NCBI RefSeq assembly: GCF_022398325.1
Contig: NZ_JAKEVD010000019.1
Coordinates: 26,685-90,684, forward strand
Origin: Shewanella sp. Isolate13
GTDB lineage: Bacteria > Pseudomonadota > Gammaproteobacteria > Enterobacterales > Shewanellaceae
Direction of reading: 5' to 3'
Length of the DNA stretch: 64,000 nt
Below the pieces are notes generated by a model. It worked only from the letters and a program-made list of their open reading frames with translations, had not been told where the DNA came from and made no database searches. Position numbers and translations under genes: made by a program. The stretch's first letter is position 1. Each line of letters begins with the position of its first letter. Positions 1-11,337 of this stretch are shown here, piece after piece.

Positions 1-933
1 CCAATCCATTTCAGAAACGTGAACAAGACCTTCAACGCCTTCTTCGATTTCAACGAAACAACCGTAGTCAGTTAGGTTAGTTACGCGACCAGTTAACTTA
101 GTGTTTTCTGGGTAGCGCTTGCTGATTTCTAACCATGGATCTTCGCCAAGTTGCTTAAGACCTAGTGATACGCGTGTACGCTCACGGTCATACTTAAGAA
201 CTTTAACGTTGATTTCGTCACCAACATTAACGATTTCAGATGGGTGCTTAACACGCTTCCAAGCCATATCAGTGATATGTAGAAGACCGTCAACACCACC
301 AAGATCAACGAATGCACCGTAGTCAGTAAGGTTCTTAACGATACCCTTAACTGATTGACCTTCTTGAAGGTTCTCAAGAAGAGCATCACGCTCTGCGCTG
401 CTTTCAGATTCGATAACTGCACGACGAGAAACAACAACGTTGTTGCGCTTCTGGTCAAGCTTGATAACTTTGAATTCTAATTCTTTGTTTTCTAGGTGAG
501 CTGTGTCGCGAACTGGGCGAACGTCAACTAGAGAACCTGGTAGGAATGCACGGATACCGTTTAATTCAACAGTGAAACCGCCTTTAACCTTACCATTGAT
601 GATACCGATTACAGTTTCAGCATCTTCGTACGCTTTTTCTAGAACGATCCAAGCTTCGTGACGCTTAGCTTTCTCACGAGAAAGTTGAGTTTCACCGAAA
701 CCATCTTCTACAGAGTCAAGAGCTACGTCAACTTCATCGCCAACTGCGATTTCTAGAGCGCCTTGAGCGTTCTTGAACTGTTCAGCTGGGATTGGGCTTT
801 CAGACTTAAGACCAGCGTCAACTAGTACCATACCGTTTTCGATGGCTACAACTACACCACGTACGATAGAACCAGGACGGAACTCAAGTTCATTAAGGGA
901 TTGTTCAAATAGATCAGCAAAAGATTCAGTCAT
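1..933 (-). CDS. rpsA: 30S ribosomal protein S1, C-terminus cut off by window edge
   Basis: S1 binds mRNA on the 30S subunit and helps start translation of mRNAs with weak Shine-Dalgarno sequences. The visible 311 residues begin [13 protein letters not shown], typical of gammaproteobacterial S1, and run through successive S1 (OB-fold) repeats. Repeat signatures are [19 protein letters not shown] (about residues 200-220) and [20 protein letters not shown] at the window edge. About 240 further residues expected for the family lie outside the window. The start at 933 fits the family N-terminus and has a purine-rich stretch upstream. It lies downstream of cmk in the same direction, the usual cmk-rpsA order. 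Confidence 0.97.
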   Translation of the reverse strand, partial: MTESFADLFEQSLNELEFRPGSIVRGVVVAIENGMVLVDAGLKSESPIPAEQFKNAQGALEIAVGDEVDVALDSVEDGFGETQLSREKAKRHEAWIVLEKAYEDAETVIGIINGKVKGGFTVELNGIRAFLPGSLVDVRPVRDTAHLENKELEFKVIKLDQKRNNVVVSRRAVIESESSAERDALLENLQEGQSVKGIVKNLTDYGAFVDLGGVDGLLHITDMAWKRVKHPSEIVNVGDEINVKVLKYDRERTRVSLGLKQLGEDPWLEISKRYPENTKLTGRVTNLTDYGCFVEIEEGVEGLVHVSEMDW

Positions 934-1029
934 GTTTAAGTTACTTTCTTTATAAACCACGGACCATCCTGGACGTGGAGTCAGATTAATAATTCGTCTC
1001 ATCCGTGTGACGAATAGTTAAGTTCCTGC

Positions 1030-1722
1030 TTACGCCGGAACTTGGAGCTTTTGGTGAATATGCGTTAGCGCCATGTCCAACACATCTTCAATGTTTATGT
1101 TCGTCGTATCGATAACCAGAGCATCTTCGGCAGGCACCAAAGGGGCGACACTACGATTCATATCGCGGTCGTCACGCTCTTTTATCTCTGACAAAAGCTG
1201 ATCGATATTAACATCGAAGCCCTTGTCCTGCAACTGATTATAGCGTCTTTGAGCCCTTTCTTCCGCCGTTGCCGTTAAAAACAATTTGGCTGGCGTAGCA
1301 GGAAATACAACCGTGCCCATATCACGACCATCGGCGATCAAGCCTGGGGCTTCTGCAAATGCACGCTGACGACGCAGTAACGCTTCCCTAACCCGTGGAA
1401 ATGCCGCTACTTTCGATGCCGCATTAGAACACTCTTGGCTACGTATCGTTGTCGATACATCCTCGCCCTCTAATACAACTTTAATACCTTTACTTTCATT
1501 ACCAGTTACAAACTGCACATCCAAATGTGCTGCTAGTAAGGTTAGCGCTTCTTCATTATCTAGTTCTACATTGTGATGAATAGCCGCTAACGCTAATACA
1601 CGGTAGATCGCACCACTATCGAGTAACTTGTAGCCTAATCGCTTGGCAAGTAACTGACTAATAGTACCTTTTCCCGCACCGCTCGGGCCGTCAACAGTGA
1701 CAACAGGCGCCCTTTCTGACAT
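1030..1722 (-). CDS. cmk: Cytidylate kinase
   Basis: Phosphorylates CMP and dCMP with ATP in the cytoplasm, recycling pyrimidine nucleotides. The 230-residue protein starts [20 protein letters not shown] and carries the P-loop GPSGAGKGT at about residues 12-20 and the [10 protein letters not shown] motif further on. The reading frame is open 23 codons further upstream, but ATG at 1722 is chosen because GGAGGA lies just upstream at the right spacing and the protein then begins as the family does. It sits between aroA and rpsA on the same strand, an order conserved in gammaproteobacteria. Confidence 0.96.
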   Translation of the reverse strand: MSERAPVVTVDGPSGAGKGTISQLLAKRLGYKLLDSGAIYRVLALAAIHHNVELDNEEALTLLAAHLDVQFVTGNESKGIKVVLEGEDVSTTIRSQECSNAASKVAAFPRVREALLRRQRAFAEAPGLIADGRDMGTVVFPATPAKLFLTATAEERAQRRYNQLQDKGFDVNIDQLLSEIKERDDRDMNRSVAPLVPAEDALVIDTTNINIEDVLDMALTHIHQKLQVPA

Positions 1723-1840
1723 AAAATCCTCCACAAGAAATTCCATCTTCCTTGATATAACCGAAAAATGAGCGCGCGCATTATAAACCATGTAACTTAA
1801 GAAAGCGGCAAAAACTTCAAATATTCGGGAACTTGGTTCA

Positions 1841-1881
1841 GTTAAGCTTCAGGTTTATGCAAACAACACCCGAAGCTTAAC
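1841..1881. repeat. Intergenic inverted repeat between aroA and cmk
   Basis: GTTAAGCTTC (1841-1850) is repeated inverted as GAAGCTTAAC (1872-1881) around a 21-base spacer, a perfect 10-bp stem that can be partly extended. No T-run follows on the transcribed (minus) strand, so it looks like an mRNA-processing or stability hairpin rather than a classical terminator. Confidence 0.5.
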
Positions 1882-1902
1882 CCGGCTTGTTTAGGTAATG
1901 GC

Positions 1903-3183
1903 TTAATTAGCAAGCGCATTAAATTGATTGAAATAATCGGGGAATGTTTTGGAGGTGCACTCAGGTTCGTTGATGGTGATCCCGCAATCTGCGAACGCCA
2001 ACATAGAAAAACACATCGCCATACGATGGTCGTTATAGGTATCTATGGCTGCAGTAGTCAACTTTGCTGGTGGGGTGACACTGATGTAATCATGGCCTTC
2101 ATCGACAATCGCCCCCACTTTTCGAAGTTCTGTTGCCATGGCAGCTAGGCGATCAGTTTCTTTAATGCGCCAGTTATAGATATTGCGAATATGGGTGGTG
2201 CCCGATGCAAATAGCGCCGTAGTGGCAATCGTCATGGCCGCATCGGGAATATGGTTCATATCCAAATCGACGGCATTAAGTTTCGCGCCGCGTGAGATAA
2301 TATAATCATCACCCCACTCTATCTCTGCACCCATCTTTTCCAGTACATCAGCAAACTTTACATCGCCTTGAATACTGAGCTTACCTACACCAGTGACTTT
2401 GACTTCGCCGCCTTGAATGGCACCCGCAGCGAGGAAGTACGATGCCGATGAAGCATCCCCTTCAACTAACACTTTACCCGGCGACACGTAACTCTGGCCG
2501 GCTTTAATCACAAACGAGGCATAATCATTATTTTGAACTTCAACGCCAAACTGCGCCATTAGGGCGATCGTAATATCTATGTAAGGCTTAGAGACTAACT
2601 CCCCCTTAATTTTAATGTTGACATCGCCCTTGGCTAAAGGCGCAACCATGAGCAACGCCGTTAGAAATTGGCTCGATAGGTCGCCCGCTATTTCAACATC
2701 CCCCCCATTAAGCCCAGTCGAGGTAATATTGAGTGGTGGAAAACCATCATTTTTTAAGTACGTCACTTCGGCTCCGAGTTGACGTAATGCATCGACCAAA
2801 TCACCGATCGGGCGCTCTTCCATGCGGGGCTCACCGGTCAATGTAAACTCGCCTCGGCCTAATGTTAGCGCCGCACATAAGGGGCGCATTGCTGTTCCAG
2901 CATTGCCCAAAAATAGTGTCTGTGGTTCTGCGGCATCTAAAGGACCGCCTATGCCCTCTAATTCACAAACCGCGTTGTTATCTGACAGGCGATAGCTAAC
3001 GCCTAACTGCTTCAGCGATGCCAACATGTATCGGATATCATCGGAGTCGAGTAAGTTGGTGAGTGTCGTGGTCCCTCTTGCGAGGGTCGCCAATAATAAA
3101 GCACGATTTGAAATGCTTTTTGAACCTGGAATATTAATGGTTCCTGATACTTTTTTGATCGGCTCTAAACGTAATTGATTCAT
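1903..3183 (-). CDS. aroA: 3-phosphoshikimate 1-carboxyvinyltransferase (EPSP synthase)
   Basis: Sixth step of the shikimate pathway: joins phosphoenolpyruvate to shikimate 3-phosphate to give EPSP, the precursor of chorismate and aromatic amino acids. The 426-residue protein has the family's normal length. Visible motifs are [17 protein letters not shown] (about residues 20-36), [13 protein letters not shown] (about 90-102) and the C-terminal [15 protein letters not shown]. The GNAGTAMRP form is that of class I enzymes. In enteric bacteria serC and aroA are adjacent; here a plus-strand aminotransferase gene separates them. Confidence 0.97.
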   Translation of the reverse strand: MNQLRLEPIKKVSGTINIPGSKSISNRALLLATLARGTTTLTNLLDSDDIRYMLASLKQLGVSYRLSDNNAVCELEGIGGPLDAAEPQTLFLGNAGTAMRPLCAALTLGRGEFTLTGEPRMEERPIGDLVDALRQLGAEVTYLKNDGFPPLNITSTGLNGGDVEIAGDLSSQFLTALLMVAPLAKGDVNIKIKGELVSKPYIDITIALMAQFGVEVQNNDYASFVIKAGQSYVSPGKVLVEGDASSASYFLAAGAIQGGEVKVTGVGKLSIQGDVKFADVLEKMGAEIEWGDDYIISRGAKLNAVDLDMNHIPDAAMTIATTALFASGTTHIRNIYNWRIKETDRLAAMATELRKVGAIVDEGHDYISVTPPAKLTTAAIDTYNDHRMAMCFSMLAFADCGITINEPECTSKTFPDYFNQFNALAN

Positions 3184-3593
3184 TGCATACTTCTTATTAT
3201 TGCTGCAGGTGTCAAACTCGCCTGCGGGTTAACAGTAGATGTTCATGCTAGCGGACTTTATGCGGTCACCACGACAAAATGACAGTCTTCTATGCGTTTG
3301 TTTGAACTTCGTAGCTATAAAATTACTCATTGCAGCGAAGGATTCAACCGTTTTTTTAGTAAAATCCCCCTTTAATAGTTAAATTCTACTCAAGTAGTAA
3401 AAATTAGCAGTTTCGCGCGCCAATATAGGCGGTTAACTTCGGTGGTTAACCCAAGTGGAATGATTATTTTCCAAAATAATTCATAATCAAAAAATCCTTG
3501 AGTGCTGTTCACTATTGCCTTTTTTACGTTACTCTAACGCTATAACGATAAACGGCTTTAAACGTGCCGCTCATAGAAAAGGTAAACTCTGAA
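3184..3593. other. Divergent intergenic region, aroA / aminotransferase
   Basis: A 410-base non-coding stretch between divergent genes. It must carry promoters for both, but I could not fix one with confidence. A short palindrome, CTACTCAAGTAG, lies at 3386-3397. I found no clear TyrR box. Confidence 0.4.
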
Positions 3594-4787
3594 ATGTTCA
3601 ACAAATTGACCGCTATGCCAGCCGATCCCATATTAGGTTTGCTGACTAAATACCGTGAAGACACTCACCCTCAAAAAGTCGATTTAGGCGTTGGCGTCTA
3701 TAAAGATGAAGCTGGGCACACGCCTATTCTTACTTGTGTGAAAAAAGCCGAGAAGTTCCGATTAGATACAGAGTCAACCAAAGTTTACATAGGCCCAACC
3801 GGTTCGGCTGACTTTAATCGCTTAATGTCAGAACTCGCTTTTGGCGCGGATCACCCTGCCATTATCGCCAATCGCGTTCGAACGGTTTCAACGCCAGGTG
3901 GCACCGGAGCATTAAGGGTTGCGGCGGACTTTATCAAGCGTTGTAACCCAAATGCAGTCCTCTGGGTTAGCGATCCAACTTGGGCCAATCACACCGGATT
4001 ATTTGAAGCTGCTGGCATAACCGTAAAAACCTATCCTTATTACGACTACGAAACCAAATCAATAAAGTTTGATGAGATGAAAGCAGCGCTATCGCATGTG
4101 AGCTCGGACGATGTCGTGCTGCTACACGCATGTTGCCATAATCCAAGCGGTGCCGACTTATCTCCAGCGCAATGGGATGAGATTATCGGTCTCACTGTCG
4201 ATAAAGGCTTTACCCCGCTCATCGATATGGCTTATCAAGGGTTTGGGGACGGCGTAGATGAAGATGCCTACGGCGTACGTAAGATGGCGTCAATGGTAGA
4301 GAACATGATCCTTTGCAGCTCATGTTCGAAAAATTTCGGCTTATATCGCGAGCGCATCGGTGCCTGCACGATTATTGGTAGGGATGCGACACGTGCAGAT
4401 ATCGCCTTCTCTGTGCTGTTATATGTAGTACGTTGTATCTACTCAATGCCACCGGCACACGGTGCCGCCATTGTTGAAACCATACTTGGTTCAGAAGAGC
4501 TAAAGCAGGAATGGTTAGATGAGCTTAAGGTGATGCGTGAGCGTATTAATGGCAACCGCGCCATGCTAGTGAGCAAATTAAAAGAAAAAGGTGTGCAAGG
4601 TAACTTTGATTTTATTGCAGAGCAGAAAGGCATGTTCTCCTTCCTTGGGATAACGCCAGCACAAGTTACTGAGCTTCAAGAGCATTACAGCGTGTATATG
4701 GTTGATTCGAGTCGCATCAGTATCGCGGGGATCGGCACTGGTAATGTCGATTACCTAGCAGAGTCGATTGCTAAAGTGATCTCTTAA
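3594..4787 (+). CDS. Aromatic amino acid aminotransferase (class I PLP enzyme)
   Basis: A cytosolic PLP-dependent aminotransferase of the AspC/TyrB subgroup, transferring amino groups between aspartate or aromatic amino acids and 2-oxoacids. The 397-residue length matches the subgroup. Features: ADPILGLLTKYRED near the N-terminus, VYIGPTGSADF, LLHACCHNPSG (the NPTG-like loop), and SCSKNFGLYRERIG, which holds the PLP-binding lysine and the substrate-binding arginine loop. ATG at 3594 is chosen over an upstream GTG at 3564 because AAAAGG lies about 10 bases ahead and the N-terminus then fits the family. Its place between aroA and serC suits a role in tyrosine or phenylalanine synthesis. TyrB rather than AspC is inferred, so no symbol is given. 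Confidence 0.92.
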   Translation: MFNKLTAMPADPILGLLTKYREDTHPQKVDLGVGVYKDEAGHTPILTCVKKAEKFRLDTESTKVYIGPTGSADFNRLMSELAFGADHPAIIANRVRTVSTPGGTGALRVAADFIKRCNPNAVLWVSDPTWANHTGLFEAAGITVKTYPYYDYETKSIKFDEMKAALSHVSSDDVVLLHACCHNPSGADLSPAQWDEIIGLTVDKGFTPLIDMAYQGFGDGVDEDAYGVRKMASMVENMILCSSCSKNFGLYRERIGACTIIGRDATRADIAFSVLLYVVRCIYSMPPAHGAAIVETILGSEELKQEWLDELKVMRERINGNRAMLVSKLKEKGVQGNFDFIAEQKGMFSFLGITPAQVTELQEHYSVYMVDSSRISIAGIGTGNVDYLAESIAKVIS

Positions 4788-4825
4788 GGTTCAGCGACTT
4801 AATAAGCTTTAAAGCAATGACAATT

Positions 4826-4859
4826 AAAAAGCCGATAATAGAAATATTATCGGCTTTTT
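4826..4859. terminator. Bidirectional rho-independent terminator
   Basis: A perfect 14-bp stem, AAAAAGCCGATAAT paired with ATTATCGGCTTTTT around a 6-base loop. A- and T-tracts flank it, so it can end both the aminotransferase transcript (plus) and the serC transcript (minus). Confidence 0.9.
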
Positions 4860-4878
4860 CGTCAAAGAAGTGATGGGA

Positions 4879-5970
4879 TTAGCTATGTTTTGCAGCAAAC
4901 GCCTTCATAAACTCAACTAGGGTATCCACCCCTTCTAATGGCATAGCGTTGTAGATACTGGCGCGCATCCCACCCACACTGCGGTGGCCTTTAAGCGCAA
5001 CAAGACCAGCCGCTTGAGCCTCTGCCAAGAATTGGCTATCCAGCTCAGAATTAGTTAGCTGGAATGTTACATTCATACGGCTACGATTTTCTTTAGCCAC
5101 ACCACTCACGTAGAAATCTAGCTCATCGATACATTGATAGAGTCGATTCGCTTTCTCAATATTGAGTTTCTCCATTTCGGCAACACCCCCTACCTGCTTC
5201 AGCCAGCTAAATACTTCAGCCGCTAAGTACCAAGCAAAGGTTGGTGGTGTGTTGTACATAGAATCGTTTTCTACTGCTAATCGGTAATCCATAATTGATG
5301 ATTGTGGCAGCGTCGGCAATGCCAGCAGATCATCACGGACGATGACAATACTTAAACCCGATGGCCCAATATTCTTTTGCGCGCCCGCATAGATTAGCCC
5401 GAACTGACTAACATCAATTTTACGCGACAAGATATTCGACGACATATCGGCAATGACAGGCCATGGGCCATCTATGCTTTCAAAAATTTCGATACCATCT
5501 ACTGTCTCGTTTGGGCAGTAATGTACATAGCGATAATCTTTGTCTATTAGATTTAAATCAGGCAGGTTAACTTGATTCAGGCCGCCTACATTTTCTACAA
5601 TTTCTAAGGTATCAATGTTTTGTTTACCAGCCAACTTTTCGGCTTCTTCTGCCGCCGCTTTTGACCAGCTACCGTCTACCAAATAAAGGGCCTTACCGTT
5701 GTTGCCGAGAAAATTATTCACAACAGCAGAGAATTGCCCTCGACCACCGCCGTGCATAAATAACACGTGGTAATTACTCGGAATATCCATTAACTGACGT
5801 AAGTCAGTTTCTGCTTGCTCGGTTAACGCGATAAATTCTTTACTGCGATGACTCACTTCCATTACGGAAACACCTTGGTCATTCCAGTTTAGTAGTTCTT
5901 TCTGAGCCTTTTGCATTACAGCGGTTGGCAACATGGCTGGGCCTGCACAGAAGTTGAAAATCGCGCTCAC
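4879..5970 (-). CDS. serC: Phosphoserine aminotransferase
   Basis: PLP enzyme of serine biosynthesis, converting 3-phosphohydroxypyruvate and glutamate to phosphoserine; it also acts in pyridoxal phosphate synthesis. The 363-residue protein begins [19 protein letters not shown], a near-standard SerC N-terminus. [12 protein letters not shown] contains the PLP lysine (about residue 198), and [14 protein letters not shown] near the C-terminus is typical. The start codon is GTG (5968-5970), with AAGGA about 8 bases upstream. It is downstream of gyrA on the same strand with a 1.6-kb plus-strand gene between. Confidence 0.97.
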   Translation of the reverse strand: MSAIFNFCAGPAMLPTAVMQKAQKELLNWNDQGVSVMEVSHRSKEFIALTEQAETDLRQLMDIPSNYHVLFMHGGGRGQFSAVVNNFLGNNGKALYLVDGSWSKAAAEEAEKLAGKQNIDTLEIVENVGGLNQVNLPDLNLIDKDYRYVHYCPNETVDGIEIFESIDGPWPVIADMSSNILSRKIDVSQFGLIYAGAQKNIGPSGLSIVIVRDDLLALPTLPQSSIMDYRLAVENDSMYNTPPTFAWYLAAEVFSWLKQVGGVAEMEKLNIEKANRLYQCIDELDFYVSGVAKENRSRMNVTFQLTNSELDSQFLAEAQAAGLVALKGHRSVGGMRASIYNAMPLEGVDTLVEFMKAFAAKHS

Positions 5971-6333
5971 AGTATTGTCCTTCTATTATATTCAGTAGAA
6001 ATATTAGGGTATTAGTATTCTTTACAGCAGTATATCCCAACTCATTGGCAGCTAACATGAAAATATCGAATAACCGTGATCAGTTATGATCTAAGCTGGT
6101 CACTATTTTTTAATTTTAGTATCTGCTTTTGTTAGCGTTATGGTTAGAATACCACTCAGGTTAGAGTGAGTCGCGATATGTTGTACTTCAGCGCATTTAA
6201 TACATTGCGTCACTCGAGATCTAGACTGGGTAGTTCGTATTACCAAACACGACTGACATAAATAGCATTCTCAGTAGTGGAAGTCTTAAAAACATACTAA
6301 ACAGACCGTTTTAACGGCACATTGGATCTGTAC
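5971..6333. other. Non-coding region between serC and the serine hydrolase
   Basis: 363 bases between divergent genes. No ORF with coding character, tRNA or strong palindrome was found. Confidence 0.4.
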
Positions 6334-7494
6334 ATGCGTTTAAAATTTATATTCTTGGCTGGCTCCTTATCTATCGGGTCTTTCTTTCCACTAAAGCAAC
6401 TTTACGCAACAGAGTCGCAATATACCGCGCTTTCTAATACTTTCAAAAACCGCTTTAACCACGAATTAAAAATGAGCAAAGTTCCCGGTGGCGCCTTTGT
6501 GATTGTCGAAGCCGATAACGTTTTAAAACTGGGCACCTACGGCAAAAGAGTCAAAGGCGGCAACCAAAACGTTAACCCTGATACTGTATTTCGACTTGCA
6601 TCGGTCTCAAAAACCTTTGCTGGCACACTCGCCTCTATGCTGGTTGAAGAAGGTAAGCTGAGCTGGCAACAACCGATTGTAGACTATTTGCCTGAGTTTA
6701 CTTTAGCCGAGCAGCGCAATGTAGCTGATATCAATCTCGGCCATATTATCGGTCATAGCACTGGCTTAATGCCCAACAGCTACGATAACCTCATCAACGC
6801 TAATGTTGATATGACAAAAATCGTCAGTAAATTCGATGAACTGACCCCTATCTGTCAACCCGGTGTATGTTATGGCTATCAAAATATCGCGTTTTCATTT
6901 ATTCAAGAAGCGATAGAAAAAGAATCATCTTTTACCTACGCTAATTTCATACAAAAGCGGATCTTCTATCCATTAAGTATGAGCACAGCCTCTGTTGGCT
7001 TCGATGCTTTTCTTAATACCAGTAATCGAGCAGAACCCCACGTTAAAACAAAGTCCGGATATAAACAGGTAAAAGTTAAACCCAATTATTATCAGCTAGC
7101 CCCTGCAGCTGGGGTTAATGCAAGTATTAACGATCTTTCAAAATGGCTGATGGCCAATTTAGGGCAAAACCCTGAGGTCATTTCTGCCAATATAATTGAA
7201 GACTTAACCACGCCAGGGGTAAAGACCACTAAAGAACTGCGGCGCAGAGATTGGCGCCCTTACCTTGATAGTGCATATTACGGTAAAGGCTGGCGAGTCT
7301 ATGAGTTTAATGGCCACCCGCTCATCTACCACGCAGGTTGGGTGGCAGGTTATGTAGCAGAAGTCTCCTACTCTCCAGAACTCAATATTGGCATGGCCAT
7401 GTTACTCAATGGCGAATCCAGAGTGATTGCTAAATTAAGTGCCGAATTTTGGCGTGATGCATTTAAACAAGCAGATAAGAGCGGTATTAATTAA
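6334..7494 (+). CDS. Serine hydrolase, class C beta-lactamase fold
   Basis: An exported serine hydrolase of the beta-lactamase/D-alanyl-D-alanine peptidase/esterase superfamily, 386 residues. The N-terminus MRLKFIFLAGSLSIGSFF is a likely signal peptide, possibly cleaved after YA-TESQ. The three superfamily motifs are visible: S-x-x-K as SVSK (about residue 90), Y-x-N as YQN (in CYGYQNIAF), and the KTG equivalent as HAG (in YHAGWVAGY). HAG instead of KTG is common in esterase and peptidase members and argues against a classical AmpC. ATG at 6334 is preferred to TTG at 6322. The substrate cannot be read from sequence. Confidence 0.85.
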   Translation: MRLKFIFLAGSLSIGSFFPLKQLYATESQYTALSNTFKNRFNHELKMSKVPGGAFVIVEADNVLKLGTYGKRVKGGNQNVNPDTVFRLASVSKTFAGTLASMLVEEGKLSWQQPIVDYLPEFTLAEQRNVADINLGHIIGHSTGLMPNSYDNLINANVDMTKIVSKFDELTPICQPGVCYGYQNIAFSFIQEAIEKESSFTYANFIQKRIFYPLSMSTASVGFDAFLNTSNRAEPHVKTKSGYKQVKVKPNYYQLAPAAGVNASINDLSKWLMANLGQNPEVISANIIEDLTTPGVKTTKELRRRDWRPYLDSAYYGKGWRVYEFNGHPLIYHAGWVAGYVAEVSYSPELNIGMAMLLNGESRVIAKLSAEFWRDAFKQADKSGIN

Positions 7495-7575
7495 CGTTAA
7501 AGACGGATCACAGTAATAGACCACCTTCTAAGGTTTGAAAAGTGTCAACGTTATTTAAGATGGGTCACTAAAAAC

Positions 7576-7603
7576 AAAAAAGGATGCCAATGGCATCCTT
7601 TTT
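7576..7603 (-). terminator. gyrA rho-independent terminator
   Basis: AAAAGGATGCC/GGCATCCTTTT stem with a 3-base loop and a T-run on the minus strand, just past the gyrA stop. A-tracts on the other side make it potentially bidirectional. Confidence 0.85.
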
Positions 7604-7613
7604 AGTCATATTA

Positions 7614-7639
7614 ATTAATCATCAAGCTTGATGATTAAT
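7614..7639. repeat. 26-bp perfect palindrome over the gyrA stop codon
   Basis: A perfect 26-bp palindrome centred on AAGCTT (centre between 7626 and 7627), with half-site ATTAATCATCAAG. It covers the gyrA stop codon at 7635-7637 and lies just before the terminator. Function unknown; a stem-loop at the 3' end of the mRNA is the simplest reading. Confidence 0.7.
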
Positions 7640-10346
7640 CTTCAGTTTTTGGTGCTTCAGTGCTATCGGCTTCGCTGTTGACTGCATCGGCTTGAACTTC
7701 AGTTTCAGCAGAGCCTTCGACGATGATTGGGTTACCCTCTTCATCTAGCTCAACTTCTGGCGCCTGAATCTCATCGATGCGCTGTAGGCCAACTACTTTT
7801 TCATCTTCAGCAGTACGGATAATGGTCACACCTTGAGTGTTACGACCGATTGTCGAAACGCCCTCAGCAGGTGTTCTAACCAAGGTACCCTTGTTGCTGA
7901 TCAACATGATTTCATCGTTGCTGCCAACTTGAACGGCGCCAACTACCGCGCCATTACGCTCGCTAACCTTGATAGAAACCACACCTTTAGTACCACGACT
8001 CTTAGCTGGATACTCAGACAGTTCAGTACGCTTACCGTATCCGTTTTCGGTTACAGTTAAGATCGCGCCATCACCCTTAGGTACGATTAGCGAAACAACA
8101 GTTTGGCCGTCTTCAAGCTTAATACCGCGAACACCGGTTGCAGTACGTCCCATGGCACGCAGAGCAATCACTTCTTCGCCAGTCTCTGGATCGATCTTCA
8201 CTTCACCCGTCTCAGAACTACGCGCTTTTTCGTTAAATCGAACCACTTTACCTTCATTAGAGAACAGCATGATATCGTCATTACCATCAGTAATATCAAC
8301 ACCAATTAGCTGATCGCCATCTTTAAGGTTAACCGCAATAATACCGTTTGCACGAGGGTTGCTATAAGCAGTCAAGGCCGTCTTCTTCACGGTACCGTGA
8401 GACGTTGCCATGATGATGTACTTGTCTTCAGCATATTCACGTACAGGTAGAATCGCCGTAATACGCTCACCTTCTGCCAATGGCAGTAAGTTAACAATCG
8501 GGCGACCACGGGCAGTACGGCTCGCCAATGGTAATTGATATACCTTCAACCAGTACATCTTACCAAAGTCAGAGAAACACAAGATGGTGTCGTGGGTATT
8601 GGCAACCAATAGTTTCTCAACGAAATCTTCGTCTTTCACCTTAGTTGCGGCTTTACCCTTACCACCACGGCGCTGTGCTTGGTAATCTGAAAGTGCTTGG
8701 TACTTAGCGTAGCCTAAGTGAGACAATGTCACGACCACGTCTTCTTCGTTAATAAGATCTTCAAGACTCATATCAACTTCGTTAGCGTTGATCACAGTGC
8801 GACGCTCGTCACCAAAGTTAGTTAGAACTTCTTCTAGCTCTTCTTTGATCACTTCCATCAAGCGCTGTGGGCTGCTTAAGATAAGTAGTAATGCTGCGAT
8901 AACTTCTAGCAGTTCTTCGTACTCAGCAATGATCTTGTCATGCTCTAGACCCGTGAGACGGTGTAAACGAAGTTCTAGAATCGCTTGAGCTTGCTGCTCA
9001 GTCAGGTAGTACTGACCATCACGAATACCGTACTCTGGTTCTAACCACTCTGGACGCGCTGCATCATCGCCAGCTTTCTCAAGCATGCCTTTAACGTGGC
9101 CAAGCTCCCAGCCCTGTGCAACCAACTTAACTTTTGCTTCAGCAGGAGTTGGAGAGGCTTTGATCAAGGCGATGATCGGATCGATGTTAGCGAGTGCGAC
9201 CGCTAATGCTTCTAGAATGTGTGCTCTTTCACGGGCCTTACGCAGTTCAAATACGGTACGACGTGTGACAACTTCACGGCGGTGAAGGATAAAGCACTCT
9301 AGCATCTCTTTAAGGTTAAACAGTTTTGGCTGACCATTGGTCAGTGCAACCATGTTAATACCGAAAGAGCACTGCATTTGAGTTTGTGCATAAAGGTTAT
9401 TAAGTACAACCTCACCCACTTCGCCACGCTTGATCTCGACAACGATACGCATACCGTCTTTATCAGACTCGTCGCGTAGACCGCTAATGCCTTCGATCTT
9501 CTTATCTTTTACCAACTCGGCGATCTTTTCGATCAGACGCGCCTTGTTTACTTGATAAGGGATCTCATGAACGATAATACGCTCACGACCATTCTCTTCC
9601 TCAATTTCAGCGCGAGCACGCATAACGGCGCGACCACGACCAGTCTTATAAGCATCGATGATGCCTTTACGGCCGTTGATAATTGCTGCTGTTGGGAAGT
9701 CTGGACCAGGGATATGCTCCATCAACTGTTCAATTGACAGTGCAGGGTCTTCGATAAGTGCTAAACAGCCACTAATCACTTCATTTAAGTTGTGTGGCGG
9801 AATGTTAGTCGCCATACCAACCGCAATACCTGATGAACCATTGACTAACAGTGCCGGGATTCGGGTCGGTAATACCGCTGGAATAAATTCTGTGCCGTCG
9901 TAGTTAGGGACGAAATCAACCGTCTCTTTATCTAAGTCAGCCAATAGCTGGTGCGCTAACTTGTCCATACGGATTTCGGTATAACGCATCGCCGCTGCCG
10001 CATCGCCATCAACGGAACCGAAGTTACCTTGACCGTCGATTAACGGATAACGCATGGAAAATGGCTGAGCCAAACGAACAATCGTGTCATAAACAGCTGT
10101 ATCACCGTGTGGGTGATATTTACCGATTACGTCACCAACGACACGGGCAGACTTTTTATAAGGCTTGTTCCAGTCGTTCTTCAATTCATTCATCGCGAAT
10201 AGCACGCGGCGATGTACAGGCTTAAGGCCGTCTCGAACGTCAGGCAGTGCGCGACCAACGATTACGCTCATGGCGTAATCTAAGTATGAATTCTTTAATT
10301 CGTCTTCAATATTAATTGGTGTTATAGATGAAGCCAGATCAGTCAT
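7635..10346 (-). CDS. gyrA: DNA gyrase subunit A
   Basis: Breakage-reunion subunit of gyrase, which with GyrB introduces negative supercoils. 903 residues. The catalytic tyrosine is Tyr122 in AMRYTEIRM. The quinolone-determining segment reads [11 protein letters not shown], giving Thr83 and Asp87 (E. coli numbering coincides). The GyrA box appears as QRRGGKGK at the start of the C-terminal beta-pinwheel, and an acidic tail (about residues 875-903) closes the protein. The gene has its own terminator and is divergent from ubiG across 280 bases. Confidence 0.98.
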   Translation of the reverse strand: MTDLASSITPINIEDELKNSYLDYAMSVIVGRALPDVRDGLKPVHRRVLFAMNELKNDWNKPYKKSARVVGDVIGKYHPHGDTAVYDTIVRLAQPFSMRYPLIDGQGNFGSVDGDAAAAMRYTEIRMDKLAHQLLADLDKETVDFVPNYDGTEFIPAVLPTRIPALLVNGSSGIAVGMATNIPPHNLNEVISGCLALIEDPALSIEQLMEHIPGPDFPTAAIINGRKGIIDAYKTGRGRAVMRARAEIEEENGRERIIVHEIPYQVNKARLIEKIAELVKDKKIEGISGLRDESDKDGMRIVVEIKRGEVGEVVLNNLYAQTQMQCSFGINMVALTNGQPKLFNLKEMLECFILHRREVVTRRTVFELRKARERAHILEALAVALANIDPIIALIKASPTPAEAKVKLVAQGWELGHVKGMLEKAGDDAARPEWLEPEYGIRDGQYYLTEQQAQAILELRLHRLTGLEHDKIIAEYEELLEVIAALLLILSSPQRLMEVIKEELEEVLTNFGDERRTVINANEVDMSLEDLINEEDVVVTLSHLGYAKYQALSDYQAQRRGGKGKAATKVKDEDFVEKLLVANTHDTILCFSDFGKMYWLKVYQLPLASRTARGRPIVNLLPLAEGERITAILPVREYAEDKYIIMATSHGTVKKTALTAYSNPRANGIIAVNLKDGDQLIGVDITDGNDDIMLFSNEGKVVRFNEKARSSETGEVKIDPETGEEVIALRAMGRTATGVRGIKLEDGQTVVSLIVPKGDGAILTVTENGYGKRTELSEYPAKSRGTKGVVSIKVSERNGAVVGAVQVGSNDEIMLISNKGTLVRTPAEGVSTIGRNTQGVTIIRTAEDEKVVGLQRIDEIQAPEVELDEEGNPIIVEGSAETEVQADAVNSEADSTEAPKTED

Positions 10347-10626
10347 AAACTGCTCGATCCCCTGAAATTTAGCGAGCTATTTTTATTTCCTAAAATAGCT
10401 AAGCTTGAAAACGTGATTTGGCATTCTAACACAGATATTTAATGGCGCTAGACCCAAATATCGATTCATTTTAAATAACCAGATAAACTCAATTCACTTG
10501 ATTAAAATCAAGGCATAGGAGCAATAATTCACCAGTTTGTCCCACAAAATCATAACTTGTTTGTTTCTTGCCATTATTCATTATAATCTGAGCTAAATAC
10601 GGATTTGTCACTGTGAGGTAATTTAA

Positions 10627-11337
10627 GTGCAAACACATAACAATGTTGATCCACAAGAGATCGCGAAGTTTGAAAAGATGGCCGCAACTTGGTGGGATCC
10701 TAAGGGCGAATTTAAGCCTCTACACAACTTAAATCCATTGCGTCTTAACTATATAGACCAAACAGCTGGAGGCATCTTTGGAAAGCAAGTCCTAGATGTG
10801 GGCTGTGGCGGCGGTATTTTATCTGAAAGCATGGCAAGAATCGGCGCCCACGTAACAGGACTCGATATGGGAGAAGAGCCGTTAGATGTTGCTAGACTTC
10901 ACGCCTTAGAAACTGGTGTAGAGATAAACTACATAAAGAACACTGCCGAAGCACATCGCAACGAACATCGTGGTCATTATGATGTAGTGACTTGTATGGA
11001 GATGCTTGAGCATGTCCCTAACCCGAGTTCGGTTATTCAGGCCTGCGCCGATATGGTCAAACCTGGTGGTTATGTCTTCTTCTCTACAATTAACCGTAAC
11101 CTTCGTGCATACATCGAAACGGTTTTAGGGGCGGAGTATCTATTAAAGATGCTGCCTATCGGCACCCATGACCATAATAAATTTATTAGACCATCAGAGC
11201 TTATCGAGCTTGCCGAAAATGCAGAACTTTTCTGTACTGATGCAGTGGGGATCACCTACAACCCTATTACAGATATCTTTCGCTATACCAAGAGCCTTGA
11301 TGTGAACTATATGATTGCTACGGTGAAAAATGACTAA
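10627..11337 (+). CDS. ubiG: Ubiquinone biosynthesis O-methyltransferase
   Basis: SAM-dependent O-methyltransferase performing both O-methylations in ubiquinone synthesis. 236 residues. The N-terminus has [20 protein letters not shown] and [12 protein letters not shown], typical of UbiG, followed by the SAM-binding motif [13 protein letters not shown] (about residues 57-69). The start is GTG at 10627, with GAGG 9-12 bases upstream; no ATG gives the conserved N-terminus. It overlaps the next gene by 8 bases, so the two are probably co-translated. Confidence 0.96.
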   Translation: MQTHNNVDPQEIAKFEKMAATWWDPKGEFKPLHNLNPLRLNYIDQTAGGIFGKQVLDVGCGGGILSESMARIGAHVTGLDMGEEPLDVARLHALETGVEINYIKNTAEAHRNEHRGHYDVVTCMEMLEHVPNPSSVIQACADMVKPGGYVFFSTINRNLRAYIETVLGAEYLLKMLPIGTHDHNKFIRPSELIELAENAELFCTDAVGITYNPITDIFRYTKSLDVNYMIATVKND

